This document shows, piece by piece, positions 21,747 through 32,570 of a stretch of 64,000 nt of DNA; the first letter of the stretch is position 1; every line of letters starts with the position of its first letter. The notes beneath the pieces are model-generated. The model did no database searches and had not been told where the DNA came from. It saw only the letters and a program-made list of their open reading frames with translations. The position numbers and the translations under genes are program-made. Source of the DNA: Neofusicoccum parvum (lineage: Eukaryota; Ascomycota; Dothideomycetes; Botryosphaeriales; Botryosphaeriaceae); assembly GCA_020912385.1 (NCBI GenBank), contig CP087208.1, positions 1,550,001-1,614,000 of the forward strand, given 5' to 3'.

Positions 21747-22483
21747 CCTGCGCAGCTTCTGGTTTCTGAGGGGCAGTATCTGAAGCGCAGGATGATGAGA
21801 TAATCTGCGACAAGGCTGCAACAAAGCGAACAAGAGGCTTTTAACTATTGCTGTTCAGCCCACCGCCGGCACGGCGATGACTAATATTGCAAGGCGTCCA
21901 TCAAAGCTCCTCGAGTCCAGCATGAGGCGCTCCCATCACATGCGCCTTTTTCCCAAGGTGCCTCTCCGGGTGTTACAAGGTTATCGACGCATGCAGGGCG
22001 GCTATATCAGCTGCTCCTCGTATGGATGAATGCACGGACTCTGTCAGCATGCCCCAGCAGTTCCCTTCGATCGCATTGGCCGAGATTTGTGTAACAAGTC
22101 TGACGACGGCCTTGGCGCAAGCCACTAAGCGATGGATGATGCGAAGGGTGCTTTGGGGGTTAAAAGCAATCTTCCTGATTGGGCGTTCTTTGTTCAGCTA
22201 CGCGTTCGTCAACAGACGTTCCCATGCTCCCGCTAGGCCACATGCATATGATCGAGGAATACCTCCCGGATATCTCTACCCTGCGATCAGCTATTTCATC
22301 GCTCGATGCTTAACACGTTGCCATACTAAGAGGGCGTTTTTAGTATAAGCAAAGGTAGCTAGACATCTAAAGCATTTCGAGGTTCTAATTAACACAATCA
22401 CCGTCTCTCTCTAGTGACGTACAAGAATATCTAAACATAGAATATGTAAATTAAAGTAAGTAGTTAAAAGATAATTTGCTTTT
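21747..22483. other. Divergent intergenic region between the haem dioxygenase and the F-box-like gene
   Basis: These 737 bp should hold both promoters. The segment near 22340-22480 is AT-rich. The plus-strand open frame at 22022-22348 has no family features and is not called. Confidence 0.4.
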
Positions 22484-24001
22484 ATGTGGGCGAAGGTTTC
22501 CCGTTTCAAACATCTTTATAATCCCGATGAGCTCCTCGATGGAATATTTGTGTGCTTTGGTCCGCCCGTGGGGCTAGGGTTCCGCGGGACGTTGATTGAG
22601 AAAGAGAGAACGGATGGGTTTTCGGCGCTCGTTTGTTTTAGCCAAGTATCACGACACTTCCACCGGGTGGCAGAGCTACACCTGTACCACGATTGCAGCT
22701 GCTTCTACGGTCAAGCTTCTCTTTGGAAGCTTCTTCGGACACTCGTCAGCCGTCCGGATCTCGCTGCTACAGTAAGACGGCTCGACATTCGCGACCCCAA
22801 GTTGCAACAGCTAGCTTCCTCCACCGACTTTACATCCATGCCTGTATCCGTTAGATGTATAGACGAACTCCTCGCCGCAGCGCAGCCACTTTGTTTCAAC
22901 GAGGACAGGTGCTTTGACTACGACCTGGCGACCGGAAAGCAGGACGATACAGTAACATTGCTTCTGCTCTTATGTCACGATCTGACCGAACTGAACATTT
23001 CCTCACATTTCGAAGAGCAGAATGGCTGCCTATCCTCCCCTCTCGTCGCCGCCACCTCACACCAACCCGGCGCCTCAGCCACCACCGCGAAATCCCTTGC
23101 CGCCCTCACCCGCCTGCAAATCAGCCACGCCACTAGCAATGCTGATGGCCTCGGCTTCCTCCGACACGTCTTTCTCCTCCCGTCCATCCGCCACCTCGCC
23201 ACCCACAATGTCGGACACACCCCCAACTCCCCAGCATGGCCGCCCAACGTCTCCCACATCACCCACCTCTCTCCTCGGCACCGACGTCTAGAGCACCAAC
23301 GTGCTGGACCTGTGCCGAACCTGCACCGCCCTCACCTCCCCCACGCTGCGCTGGAACAGCGGCGACGCCGACCTGTGCCTCGACACGCTGTGCGCCGCAC
23401 TCCGCCTGCACGGCGCCACCCTCGAGCACCTGGTCCTCGACGTCCGGGCCGGCAGACCGACATGGCCAACCAGTCCGGCGTGAGCGAGCCGGGCGACCTC
23501 GTGCGCCCGCTGCGTTTCGCGCGCGCCGGCCTCGTCAAGCTGCGCGCGCTTGAGATCTCGGGGATCCTTGTGGCCGGCGAGAAGGGCGCGTTCTGGCGGG
23601 CTGGGCAGGTGTCGCCGTGGTTATGGGCGCTGGCGGAGAGCTGTGGAAGGAGAGAAAAGGGGGCGCTGAGGCACGTGGAGGTGTATCCGCGGACGTGGCG
23701 GCTGAAGGAGGTAAGTGAGGAAGTGATGGAGGAGCTGCGGTTGGCATTTGGGCGGGCGGGCGCGGAGTTGGTGGGGCCGGAGGCTGACTACTTGGAGCCG
23801 CTGGGGTCGAGGCGCGAGGATTGGGACGAAAGACGTGCAGCTTTTTTAGCGCGTAGGTTGTGGGATTGTTGCCAGTTGACCTGGGCTGCTTGGGACGGAG
23901 AGTTTGCGCTTGCTACACCGCCGAAAAGCAAGTGGGCATATGTTATCAATCATGATAGTTTGCATTATCTCCGCGTGAACATACACAGATCTCTCTGGTA
24001 A
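22484..24001 (+). CDS. F-box/leucine-rich-like protein with apparent compensating frame shifts
   Basis: The continuous open frame is 505 codons. Its N-terminal part (GFSALVCFSQVSRHFHRVAELHLYHD, split here as GFSALVCFSQVSRHF and HRVAELHLYHD) resembles fungal F-box-like proteins with irregular leucine repeats. LLRTLVSRPDLAATVRRLDI and LRHVFLLPSIRHLATHNV follow the same style. From about 23270 to 23470 the main frame reads an Arg/Pro/His-rich string unlike its surroundings. The neighbouring frame reads TNVLDLCRTCTALTSPTLRW and LEHLVLDVRAG, which continue the leucine pattern but are interrupted by a TAG at 23288-23290. The main frame becomes sensible again at LVKLRALEISGIL. This suggests two opposite indels plus a stop, meaning a decaying gene or sequencing errors. 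F-box proteins recruit substrates to SCF ubiquitin ligases; function here is unproven. Confidence 0.55.
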   Translation: MWAKVSRFKHLYNPDELLDGIFVCFGPPVGLGFRGTLIEKERTDGFSALVCFSQVSRHFHRVAELHLYHDCSCFYGQASLWKLLRTLVSRPDLAATVRRLDIRDPKLQQLASSTDFTSMPVSVRCIDELLAAAQPLCFNEDRCFDYDLATGKQDDTVTLLLLLCHDLTELNISSHFEEQNGCLSSPLVAATSHQPGASATTAKSLAALTRLQISHATSNADGLGFLRHVFLLPSIRHLATHNVGHTPNSPAWPPNVSHITHLSPRHRRLEHQRAGPVPNLHRPHLPHAALEQRRRRPVPRHAVRRTPPARRHPRAPGPRRPGRQTDMANQSGVSEPGDLVRPLRFARAGLVKLRALEISGILVAGEKGAFWRAGQVSPWLWALAESCGRREKGALRHVEVYPRTWRLKEVSEEVMEELRLAFGRAGAELVGPEADYLEPLGSRREDWDERRAAFLARRLWDCCQLTWAAWDGEFALATPPKSKWAYVINHDSLHYLRVNIHRSLW

Positions 24002-25812
24002 CTAAGCCTAATGTGTGTGCATATTGTTCGCCCGCGTATGTTTAACTTGCGTAAACACATGGCGGATTGTAAGTATAAGTATGAGGCCGGCTGAAACCGT
24101 CGCAATCTGCGCTTACCTTGACAAGCTTCAACCGGATGGATTTTGAACGTCTGCCACTGCAAATTAATTTCCGTACGGATGCCTCAACGACTCATGCGTG
24201 AACTGACTACAGTGATCCATAAAGTCACCACGTAAAAGCCGCTCAGAGAACCATATACGACCCTCTAACCGCCGTCTGGACCTTAACTCCGCAACCCTCA
24301 AACCCCGGCCCACCGAAGGGGTTCCAACCGAGACTGCATCCATCGCCCACGATCCTTGCGCTTTCCGCGGTAGAAATTTCATCCTCAGGATCTTGTTATC
24401 CGGTCGAGGGGCGTTGGGTTATCCATGATCTGGGCCGAGATCGAGCGGGCCTTAAAAGCTTGGCTTCTCCGCCGCTTAGGTTCAAATCAAGAACATCAGT
24501 GCTTGAAAGAGTTAGGAGATGGTTAGCAAATCCCGCGTTATGTGTATAGATCTGTCTGTTATAGATACCGACATGATAATTTGCCCTACATCCCGCGGAG
24601 TGACGAGGTGGTTTTCAACGCTGCGGGAGGCCTTGTCAGATTAGCGATGGCCAAGCGACGCAGGGGCTTCGTGATCGGGCAGTTATGAGCATGTGAAGCA
24701 GCGCAGATTCTGGTCCAGGCCAATCATCGCGCGCTCGAAGCGATCCTCTAATCAGAGCACGCGAGTCATCGATAGGAATTCGGTGCACTTTAGACCGATT
24801 AAAGGATGCACTCCGGAAGCCCGAGGGCGTCAAGCAGCCCGGAATGGATAGTCTAGCGAGCGGCCCCGCGGCGGCCACCATGGAACTGGCCGGGGGATGC
24901 GGGGATGGCTACGGCGGAGCACGGCAGCCAATCGGGCCCCCGCATAGGCGACCCGTCGGCCTTCCAGCCGGAGCGACAGCAGATCTGGCGCCCGCAGGAA
25001 CGGCTTGATACGAGCAGCCGCCTTCCAAAGCGAGGCCAAGAGCTGGCTCCGCCCTGCGCAGCCCTCGCTTCCGCGGGACAACCATGGCATCACTCCTCCC
25101 CCCGCCGCGGCATTCAGACGAGGTATCACTGGCGCCTCGTCCGTGGCAAGGTGTGCCTGAGCGGAGGAGCACCTCCCGCTCGCGCCATGAGTAGGGATGC
25201 CTGCCAGGCCGTCCGACACGGAAAGGTGCGACAGGCGCCTCTTCTGCACACGATGGTCCACAAGGCCCAAGCCTGACTCTGCCCCTGGGTGGCGCTCTCA
25301 TCCCGTGTATAGTCGACCCAGGGGCGCACCGCTATCTGCGGCAGGCGCCTTTTACCCTTCTGACGGGCCGCCGTCTTATAAGCTCCAGCCTTCTCTGCCT
25401 GACCACTGATCGCTCCTCAAGCTTTCCTGCCACGCGAAAACTCTATCTGAGTTCACGACTCGACAGCGCTGCACGAGTCGCCAACATCGTCCAGCCACTG
25501 ACCAAAGCTCTGGATCTGCGCCTTGGGACTGGATCCCTTCAGAATCCACCGATTGCAGCCCACAGTCTATGAGGGTGCAACACGGCAGAGCCCCATTCAC
25601 TCTGCTGGTTGTGCTGCCCCGGTTCCGTCTGCCAGTGGTGCTTCATCCTCCTGGCGAGCCTGGGCGGATGACTCGTTGACATTCGGCAGCTGACACTTAA
25701 GTGATACGTACGTATGTGCACCAGGCACTCATACCAAGTCTGAGGATGGAGGAACCCCATCTCTTCCGCCATCGACACGCATGCGCAAGCTGACTTGTTC
25801 CAGACCCACGCC
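24002..25812. other. 1.8-kb gene-free stretch upstream of the second rhodopsin-like gene
   Basis: Several open frames of 70-146 codons overlap on both strands between 24830 and 25600, as expected in GC-rich DNA. None shows a motif or splice-compatible continuation. The 3' part presumably carries the promoter of the gene starting at 25813. Confidence 0.4.
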
Positions 25813-27082
25813 ATGATCACAGCTACCGATGCGGTTCTGGCCTGCTTTCTGAGCGCTGCCATTTCAACTGTTTTTGTGTGTCTTCGCCTATATGTCCGCT
25901 TTGTCCTAAGACGCCATGCCGGCTGGGACGATTTGATGGTAGTACTTTCTCTGCTCTTCGCATTCGCCCTCTGTCCAACATACCTGCGCCGTAAGTAGGC
26001 CCCGACAGCACTCTGCACCCGCGCACTCGGTCCGGACTGATGAACAAGCACAGAGGTAAAATATGGCTGGGGCAAGCACATGAACGAGATTCCCCTGCCG
26101 ACTCTGGCCAAGCAGACATACTGGTTCTGGACGTGCACTTGGATATACCTGTTGGGTGTAGCTTTTGCAAAGCTGGCGATTCTGGTTCAGTATCTCAGAA
26201 TATTCGTGGGCAGGTGGACCAGAGTGGCCACTTGGGCGACCATAGGGTTTATCATCACTTGCTGTTTGGTCTGCCTGTTCGGCGGTATATTTGCTTGCAC
26301 GCCCATCGAAAAGTTCTGGAACCCGACAGTGCCAGGCACTTGTATCAACTTCGTCATAATCTGGTAAGCACCGCGCCCAGCAATATGGCGCAGCCGCTTG
26401 CATTAACATCTCCAAGGTACCTCCATTCAGCAATGGCTATTTCGACAGACTTCGCCATCGTTCTCATACCGATTCCAACGGTCATCAATATGAAGATGGA
26501 GACCAGGAAGAAGTGGAGTCTTGCCTTCACCTTCGGTCTAGGCGGCTTGTGAGTTCCCAACCCAGTACACAACGAGATTTTCTAACACGCGAGCTAAGCG
26601 GATGCGTCACTTCGATCGTGCGGCTATACTATCTACATTACCTCAACACCATCGAAGACAAGACGTTCTACTATCCGATTGGCGGCACATGGTCTGCAAT
26701 CGAGCTCAACGTCGTCATTGTCTGCGCCTGTCTCATCACTCTACACCCGCTACTTGTCCTAGTTCTTTCACCCATAAAACGGTATGCGTCCCAGTACTCT
26801 CAACGCTCACGCATCACCACCGGTGTTGGTCCCACCTCCGAGGGAGCGAAGCAAGCGTCGCGTGATATCAAAGGGAGTGTGCAAGTTCTCGAAGAAGGAG
26901 ACTCAGTCGAGCATCTCTCATCAGGGAGTGGCAACGTGATCAAGGTATCAACTACGATCGATTTGCGGACAGATCAGAACAGCATCAGCGAGAGCCAGCG
27001 TTCTTTACGTGGTGCTCACAGTGACAACGATTTCCGGGGAGGCGCTTGGCAGGATAATTTGGAGATGCGTCCCATTGTATGA
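25813..27082 (+). CDS. Rhodopsin-like (SC4/PTH11-type) seven-helix membrane protein
   Basis: Four exons: 25813-25990, 26054-26363, 26417-26548 and 26599-27082, giving about 367 aa; introns are 50-63 nt with clear branch sites. The order of motifs is that of the fungal rhodopsin-domain family: CLRLYVRFVLRRHAGWDDLMV, KYGWGKH, LAKQTYWFWTCTWIYLLGVAFAKLAIL with the Y-x-R-I-F loop, FACTPIEKFWNPTVPGTC, then STDFAIVLIPIPTV and TSIVRLYYL. (Longer stretches are given here only in part.) The C-terminal tail of about 100 residues is Ser/Thr-rich and polar, probably cytoplasmic. The frame opens upstream of 25813 but without another ATG. It belongs to the same broad family as the genes at 6268 and 34466 but has a different exon pattern. 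Ligand and signalling role are unknown. Confidence 0.85.
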
Positions 27083-27765
27083 TAGCTGCAGCCAGGGGAA
27101 AATGGATTTATGTCTGAATTTGACGGATAATTTCGGGAATTTGCCTTGCGCCAGGAAAAAGAGCAAGAACCTTGCGAGATATGCCAAGTCCTCGGGAAGC
27201 CAATCAATATTATTTGCGTCGGATTTGGGCCGCAATGACTCAGATCAAAGCTTATTGCGGCGTTGTAAAGCACATTCGACTTCGGGTGGCATTCGGGGCC
27301 AGCACGCTCTCGCCCGCGTTTCGGTTGGCAGGGGGAGCGGCTGGTGTCTGTACCTGCACCAGGCCGTCTGGGTTCCAGAAGACGTGCAACCTCCACTACA
27401 AAATTACAATTGTGGGCAAAAGAATAGTTTTCGTCAAACTCGCAGACTCTTCGAGATAAAATCGATTAAAGAAAAGAAAAGAAAAGAAAAGAAAAGGAAA
27501 CAGGCAACCGAGAGAAGTTTTCTCGGTGAAGTTCAACGAAATATATAGTCTTACTGCGCTCCTGTCAGAATACACGTTTAAAAGTAGGGGAGGGATTTTT
27601 TTTTTCAGAAATGGGAGCTACAATGAGTCAAACCATTCGAACGACATGAGAATTAGTTCACATCGGACATCTACATAATATGACTATACTCGTACGCTAC
27701 GATACAAAGTAAAACAATTGTTCTGGAACTCTCAGAGCGTACAGGTTGATCCCAAGAATATTGTT
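27083..27765. other. Convergent spacer with a GAAAA microsatellite
   Basis: This lies between the 3' ends of the rhodopsin-like gene and the DUF3632-like gene. It contains a GAAAA-type simple repeat at about 27470-27500 and a T-run near 27598. Overlapping open frames here are not supported as genes. Confidence 0.4.
27470..27500. repeat. (GAAAA)n microsatellite
   Basis: About six tandem units of GAAAA with a final variant, in the 3' flank of the rhodopsin-like gene. Confidence 0.7.
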
Positions 27766-28566
27766 TTACAACTCTCCACAACTGACTCGATCTGCTTCTT
27801 CCAATGCAGCAGCAACCAGCTGCTTACATTCATCCGTGATATTAGCATCACGCAGCTGTTCAAGTCTGTCAACCCAGACTGTCCATCTTTCCTGATTGTA
27901 TCCGCTCCAGTTTTTGCCGGTGAGCGTGTTCCCTTCCATTGCAACATCACCATTGTATGTGTAGCCTTGTTTGCAAAGCTTGCTCATGATTTCGGCGGCG
28001 TAGATAAACCAGAACGCAATACTTCTGATAGCACCTGGTCCGTTCTCTCTTGTAATCTGTTCGGGTTCGGGGTCTTCCAGGACATCTCTCATCGCCCATA
28101 TCCCGTAAAGTGCAAAATCAAGAACACCAGCAGCAGTAAGTCGAGCTGCGAAAGCATTCAAGTTGGCTAAGTTGTTTTGATCTGCCGGATTTTGAGCATG
28201 GGAGAGAGGGTGAAGAATCCAGGAGGGCTTACGAGTGTTCCACCTTTCTCTGAGTTCTGGACCCAAGCATGGGAGATCTTTCCACGACGTGATATCTCCC
28301 CAGACTAGGAATTCCGCTGGCTGTTTCTGTTCCTTGATGCAGCCAAGCACCTCGATCAGCTTTCCCTGATGGTCATGAGGAGTCTCCGCCGCGACGTCGA
28401 GAATGTGGTTCCACATCGTCCATAACGCGTCTTCACCACTCTTGGAGTTCCCTGTCTGGAATTCCTTCGCTGCAGCAGCAGTCAGGCTGCTCGCAGCCTC
28501 TGTAGCAATAATTTTGCCATCAACTGTCAATCTAACCATCTCAGGGATCTGCGCTTCTGTTCCCAT
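27766..28566 (-). CDS. DUF3632-like fungal protein of unknown function
   Basis: A single exon of 266 aa with ATG at 28566. The protein is soluble and helical. It contains LWTMWNHILDVAAETPHDHQ, split by a short loop from KLIEVLGCIKE, then LPCLGPELRERWN, a NLNAFAARLTAAG segment and FALYGIWAMRDVLE, with WTVWVDRLEQL near the end. These segments and the length match my recollection of the DUF3632 family, widespread in Pezizomycotina and often multicopy. Its biochemical role is not known. There is no signal peptide or membrane helix. Neighbours give no functional clue. Confidence 0.72.
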   Translation of the reverse strand: MGTEAQIPEMVRLTVDGKIIATEAASSLTAAAAKEFQTGNSKSGEDALWTMWNHILDVAAETPHDHQGKLIEVLGCIKEQKQPAEFLVWGDITSWKDLPCLGPELRERWNTRKPSWILHPLSHAQNPADQNNLANLNAFAARLTAAGVLDFALYGIWAMRDVLEDPEPEQITRENGPGAIRSIAFWFIYAAEIMSKLCKQGYTYNGDVAMEGNTLTGKNWSGYNQERWTVWVDRLEQLRDANITDECKQLVAAALEEADRVSCGEL

Positions 28567-31009
28567 CGTGCGGAGTAAATGAAAGTGAAGTGAGCGACGG
28601 AATAAGAAATGAAAGATAAGGAAAGATAAAAAGAAATATGTGACGGCGGCGCTGGAACATGTGAGCTCTGCATCCGCACATAATAAATACTTCGGTTATG
28701 TCCGTGCACTTGCACGAGCCAGTCTTGTTTTGGAGTTGGAATCAGCGTTCGGACTTGAAACAACCTGCTACGCAGCTACGTAGGACGCTAGATCTCCGGC
28801 CGTTGCACCACAGCCTATCTACCTGGGCACCTACGCTAGAATTGAGTTGGCGCTGTCTATTTTAAGATCTGTGCCTTTTAGCAGCATCTACTCCGGCAAT
28901 TGTGCCGATAAATCGTTCCGTGATCCTTCCAGAAGCCTCTGAACGCTATATCCGTTTAGGCAAATGCACCCGGAATAGTATAGTAAGCAACAGAACCAGT
29001 GGACAGTGCTCACTCTCAAACAATTAGGGGAGTGATTTCACTCTGAAGGGGCTTTATGGAAGGTCTGTGCAACTAAATGCCACCCTTCATAATCAATGCA
29101 TTCAACGCCCACGGTAAGGTTGTTTCCTCTCTGCCTCCATCTTTCCCTTAGCCATTCCTAACCTCACGCTCTCACCTGCACGCTCGCCAGCCGCCACTCG
29201 CACGCTGGTCGCTGGAGGTTGGCGGTTACAGCAGTCGGCAGGCGTGTCTGCTCTAGCTGAGAATCGAGTCGACCCTGACGGACGCGCTTGCCCTGACAGT
29301 CGCACTGTGTCATCCCCCACCCTCACTAACAATCTTTCGTACATTGTTTGGATGAGAGCGAATATTCCAGGAATCAAGACAGTGGCTTGCGGTGGCCCAG
29401 AGACCTCGCGGATGGTTCTCTCATTGAGAAGCTGACTGCACGTTGAGCTTCGGTTTACTTGCAGCTTCTTTGAACGTGTTGCTTGACAATATCAACTTCA
29501 GAATTTACGATAGTCTGTTGGCAAATAACCTCAGAGTCAGAGCACAATTAGGGCAGAATATGAGTAACCACCTCACTGCTCGTTTTGCTCTTTTCTTCTT
29601 TTTTCCAAAAAGAAAAGAGCCATTCGAAGATATAATGGCGCTGGAGGGGCACAGCCGACGTTCGTAAGAATTTGTCAGGACCTAAAGTATCCAGACGAAA
29701 GGTTTTCCGCTACTGCCAAAGATAGTCTGAACTCCAGATCACCCCCTAACAGCTGCCGGCGGCAAGACGATCAGACAGGATGCATCCCGCAGTATTCCTC
29801 ATAAATAAGATTCGGAAACGAAGGAAAACGATACATGATACTGAAATTCATATTCTAAGATTGGGTTTCATTGTGCATAGCTCTGCCGATGAGGAGGAAG
29901 AAGAAGAAGAGGAGGATAGGAACACCAAAAAAGTAAGTGAGAATTTGTTCCAATTCGAGGTCCTCATCTCGCTGCCGAATGCGACGTTGTCTCCGACAGC
30001 ATTGGACTTAATACGGGATCCTCAGTCGGCGAGGGAATTATATTGGGATCCGTAAGGGATAAGGTCAAGAGAGAGGTAAGTAAAGGAACTTTGCAAGATA
30101 TTGAAGGGAAGTTTCTTGCAGACAACTAACTATACACAACTTGGAAAAACGGAGAGACTAGAGTACGAGCAGGCAAATGAAATCTATGAAAAGGCAAAGT
30201 GGGCTTACGCTCTACAAGACGTAGACCCTAGCTGGGACCAAATGCAAGCTAATGTCCTATATGTGGTATGCTCTCATTGGAAGGATAAAAACTCGAAATC
30301 GCCGCGGGCCAAGTATTGCAATATTAGCAAAACCACTGTGGCAAACGGCAGTCGCAATGCCCTCAGCGCGATTTTTCCAGACAAGTCACGCTTATTCGAC
30401 TTTACTATTACCGTGCAATATGACAGAGCTATGACGGACGAGATTGAAATTTTGCTACAAGAGGTAATGCAGGATGGTGGCAGAGCTGCGCATAACACAC
30501 GATGGAATAAGACTTCAATCAACTGTGCATGCCAATCGCAACCACGGAAACGCTGGTGGAAATTTATCAGCTAACCACTTCGTTACGTAGACTGAGTACC
30601 TAGGTCGATGAGATATATCGGCCGTGGTTCACGCATGCAGTTATTTGGTGTTGATGGTGCAAGGACGTGCCGAAGTATCAAAGCTTTGGAGGAATGCTTG
30701 TTTGGATGCAAAAGCTGAGCTATGCGAAAACTCGACTCATGTTCTCGGAACGCTCGGGGATAAATCTCATAGGATGGTGCTAGAGAATGTCCGAGCGGCA
30801 GGCTTGGTAGGCTCGCCTTAGATAGTGAGGTAATGGGTGGTCATTTTACCGAGACAACCCGATATCCGAGATAACCCGTGCAGTCACTTGCCTTCCCTTA
30901 CACCTAGTTTCCATGTCCATATCGAGTCACAGACTACTATCGGAGAGATCATTGTGCCGACTGCGGACTTAAGATCTTAACTCCACAAGAAACTAAATGG
31001 GAGTGACCG
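28567..31009. other. 2.4-kb stretch with one weak orphan coding candidate
   Basis: The only part with coding character is 29941-30574, listed separately. A GAA/GAG-rich run lies at about 29890-29916. The rest shows no supported gene. The right end carries the upstream region of the MDR dehydrogenase. Confidence 0.35.
29941..30574 (+). other. Orphan coding candidate with one well-formed intron
   Basis: A canonical intron (GTAAGT donor at 30076, TGCAG acceptor ending at 30121, 46 nt) joins two frames that are both open. The left side reads VVSDSIGLNTGSSVGEGI and GSVRDKVKRE. The right side reads TTNYTQLGKTERLEYEQANE and continues to a stop at 30572-30574. A TGA at 29938 closes the left frame, so an upstream exon or start would be needed, and none is evident. 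No family is recognised. It could be a decayed gene, or chance. Confidence 0.2.
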
Positions 31010-31038
31010 GTATATGAAGCGGATAGTCCTTCATATAC
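31010..31038. promoter_or_regulatory. 10-bp perfect inverted repeat upstream of the MDR dehydrogenase
   Basis: GTATATGAAG at 31010-31019 is the exact reverse complement of CTTCATATAC at 31029-31038, with a 9-nt spacer containing CGG. The right arm ends 72 nt before the ATG, where a TATA-like core or an operator would sit. The symmetry is seen; function is inferred. Confidence 0.35.
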
Positions 31039-31109
31039 AAGGGAATACTCACACTTCGACCTCCATCGGTTCTCTCTATCCTCTTGCATCGCACCCAAAT
31101 ATTTCAATC

Positions 31110-32352
31110 ATGTCTCAGAACAAAGCTGCCTGGATCAAAGGCCCTCGAACAAAGCCTCTCGAAGTAGATCATGCTCCACTATGGAAACCTGGTCCAGGAG
31201 AACTTCTCATTCGTAACCATGCAGTGGCTTTGGTGCGTCCGCAATCCGTGTTGTGTCATTACTTTATTAACAAACACGTCTCGACAGAACCAGATAGAAT
31301 GGAAAATCCAGTATGTCGAATAACCATGGCCACCAGAGCGGAAACTCACCGATGACAGGGAATCAGAGATGCTTCCCATTCCGTATCCGAATATTCTCGG
31401 AGAAGACTCCGCCGGTACAGTCGAAGAAGTGGGCGAGGGAGTGACTCGTATCCAGAAAGGCCAACGGGTTATAGCGTACGTTTCGTGCCCGGACGGACGA
31501 GTCAGAGACTTGACTGAAATTCGAACAGATTTTGCCACAGCATTGCGACGGGGAAGGCGCAAAATGGTGCTTTCCAACTATATAGCGTCGTTCCAGAGAC
31601 TCTTGCATGTCCGATCCCAGACAGTCTACCCTTCGAGAATGCGGCGGTACTTCCATTGGCGCTGTCGACCGCGGGAGTTGGTCTTTATGGGAAGGAAGCA
31701 CTCGCTTTACCATACCCCTCCGCGAACCCCGTCCGTGGAGGAACCATTCTCATTACTGGGGCTGCCTCCTCCGTCGGATGTGCCGCCGTTCAGCTTGCTC
31801 GGGCTTCTGGGCTAGACGTGATAGCCACCGCCTCGACTCGGAATCACGACATGGTCAAATCTCTGGGGGCCACAAGTGTCTTTGATTACAATTCTCCAGA
31901 CGCTGCTAAGGACATCGCTGCCGCAATCAAAGCAGGAAGTGACTTTGCAGGAGTCTTCGACGCTATCTCTTCTCTGGATAGCTTCAACCAGGTCGGCTCG
32001 ATCCTTGAGACGGTGGGGCCGTCGAAAGTTGCAGTGGTTTTGCCGCCTCCGGGCCAGCCAGGCAAGAACTTTGAGCCGGCGATGGGTAAGCTAGTTCCCA
32101 TTCCCGGGTCTTTGTGTTTACCCGACGTCACTGACCTCGTGCGAAGTTTTTGCATCCACCATTGCAGCTCCACCGAACGACGAGGTGGGCGACATCCTTT
32201 GGCGCAAGTACATTCCGCAAGCTTTGGAGCAGGGTCTTATTCAGGCCAAGCCTGATCTTCTGATCGTTGGTTTCGGGCTTGAGAAGATTCAGGAGGCAAT
32301 GGAGCAGCAGAAAGCGGGCGTGTCAGCGAGGAAAATTGTTGTCACTCTGTGA
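31110..32352 (+). CDS. Zinc-binding-dehydrogenase-like (MDR) enzyme, ToxD/enoyl-reductase type
   Basis: Five exons: 31110-31232, 31288-31310, 31359-31475, 31529-32085 and 32147-32352, giving about 341 aa. The second exon is only 23 nt (NQIEWKIQ). The N-terminal GroES-like part carries AWIKGPRTKPLEV, NQIEWKIQ and YPNILGEDSAGTVEEVGEGV. The cofactor domain has GGTILITGAASSVGCAAVQLA, binding NADPH, then SLGATSVFDYNSPDAAKDI. No catalytic zinc ligands of the classical Cys/His type are evident, which fits the fungal enoyl-reductase-like branch that includes ToxD and LovC-type trans-acting reductases. The reaction is probably NADPH-dependent reduction of an activated double bond; substrate unknown. 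The gene is convergent with an alpha/beta hydrolase 218 bp away. No polyketide synthase is in the window. Confidence 0.86.
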
Positions 32353-32570
32353 GACTTCTCGCATCATCAATGTTCCATTGATATAGATATGCGTGCCACA
32401 AGCCTTCTGAGATGTTCTTTTCAAAAAGTTCCTGTATTCGAAGTCAAGTTCCTCATGTTCCCTGTGCCATCGAGTGAGCTCTTTGCCATACAAGTTGTGA
32501 TTGGGTTCCGTTGGCCAGTTCCTTTTTCTGCTGGAGTAGGACCACGGAGCGGTTTGAGACGCTGTCGTTA

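Noticed and set aside
24830..25600. Several overlapping frames of 70-146 codons
   Set aside because: All strands and phases are open at once, the signature of composition rather than coding.
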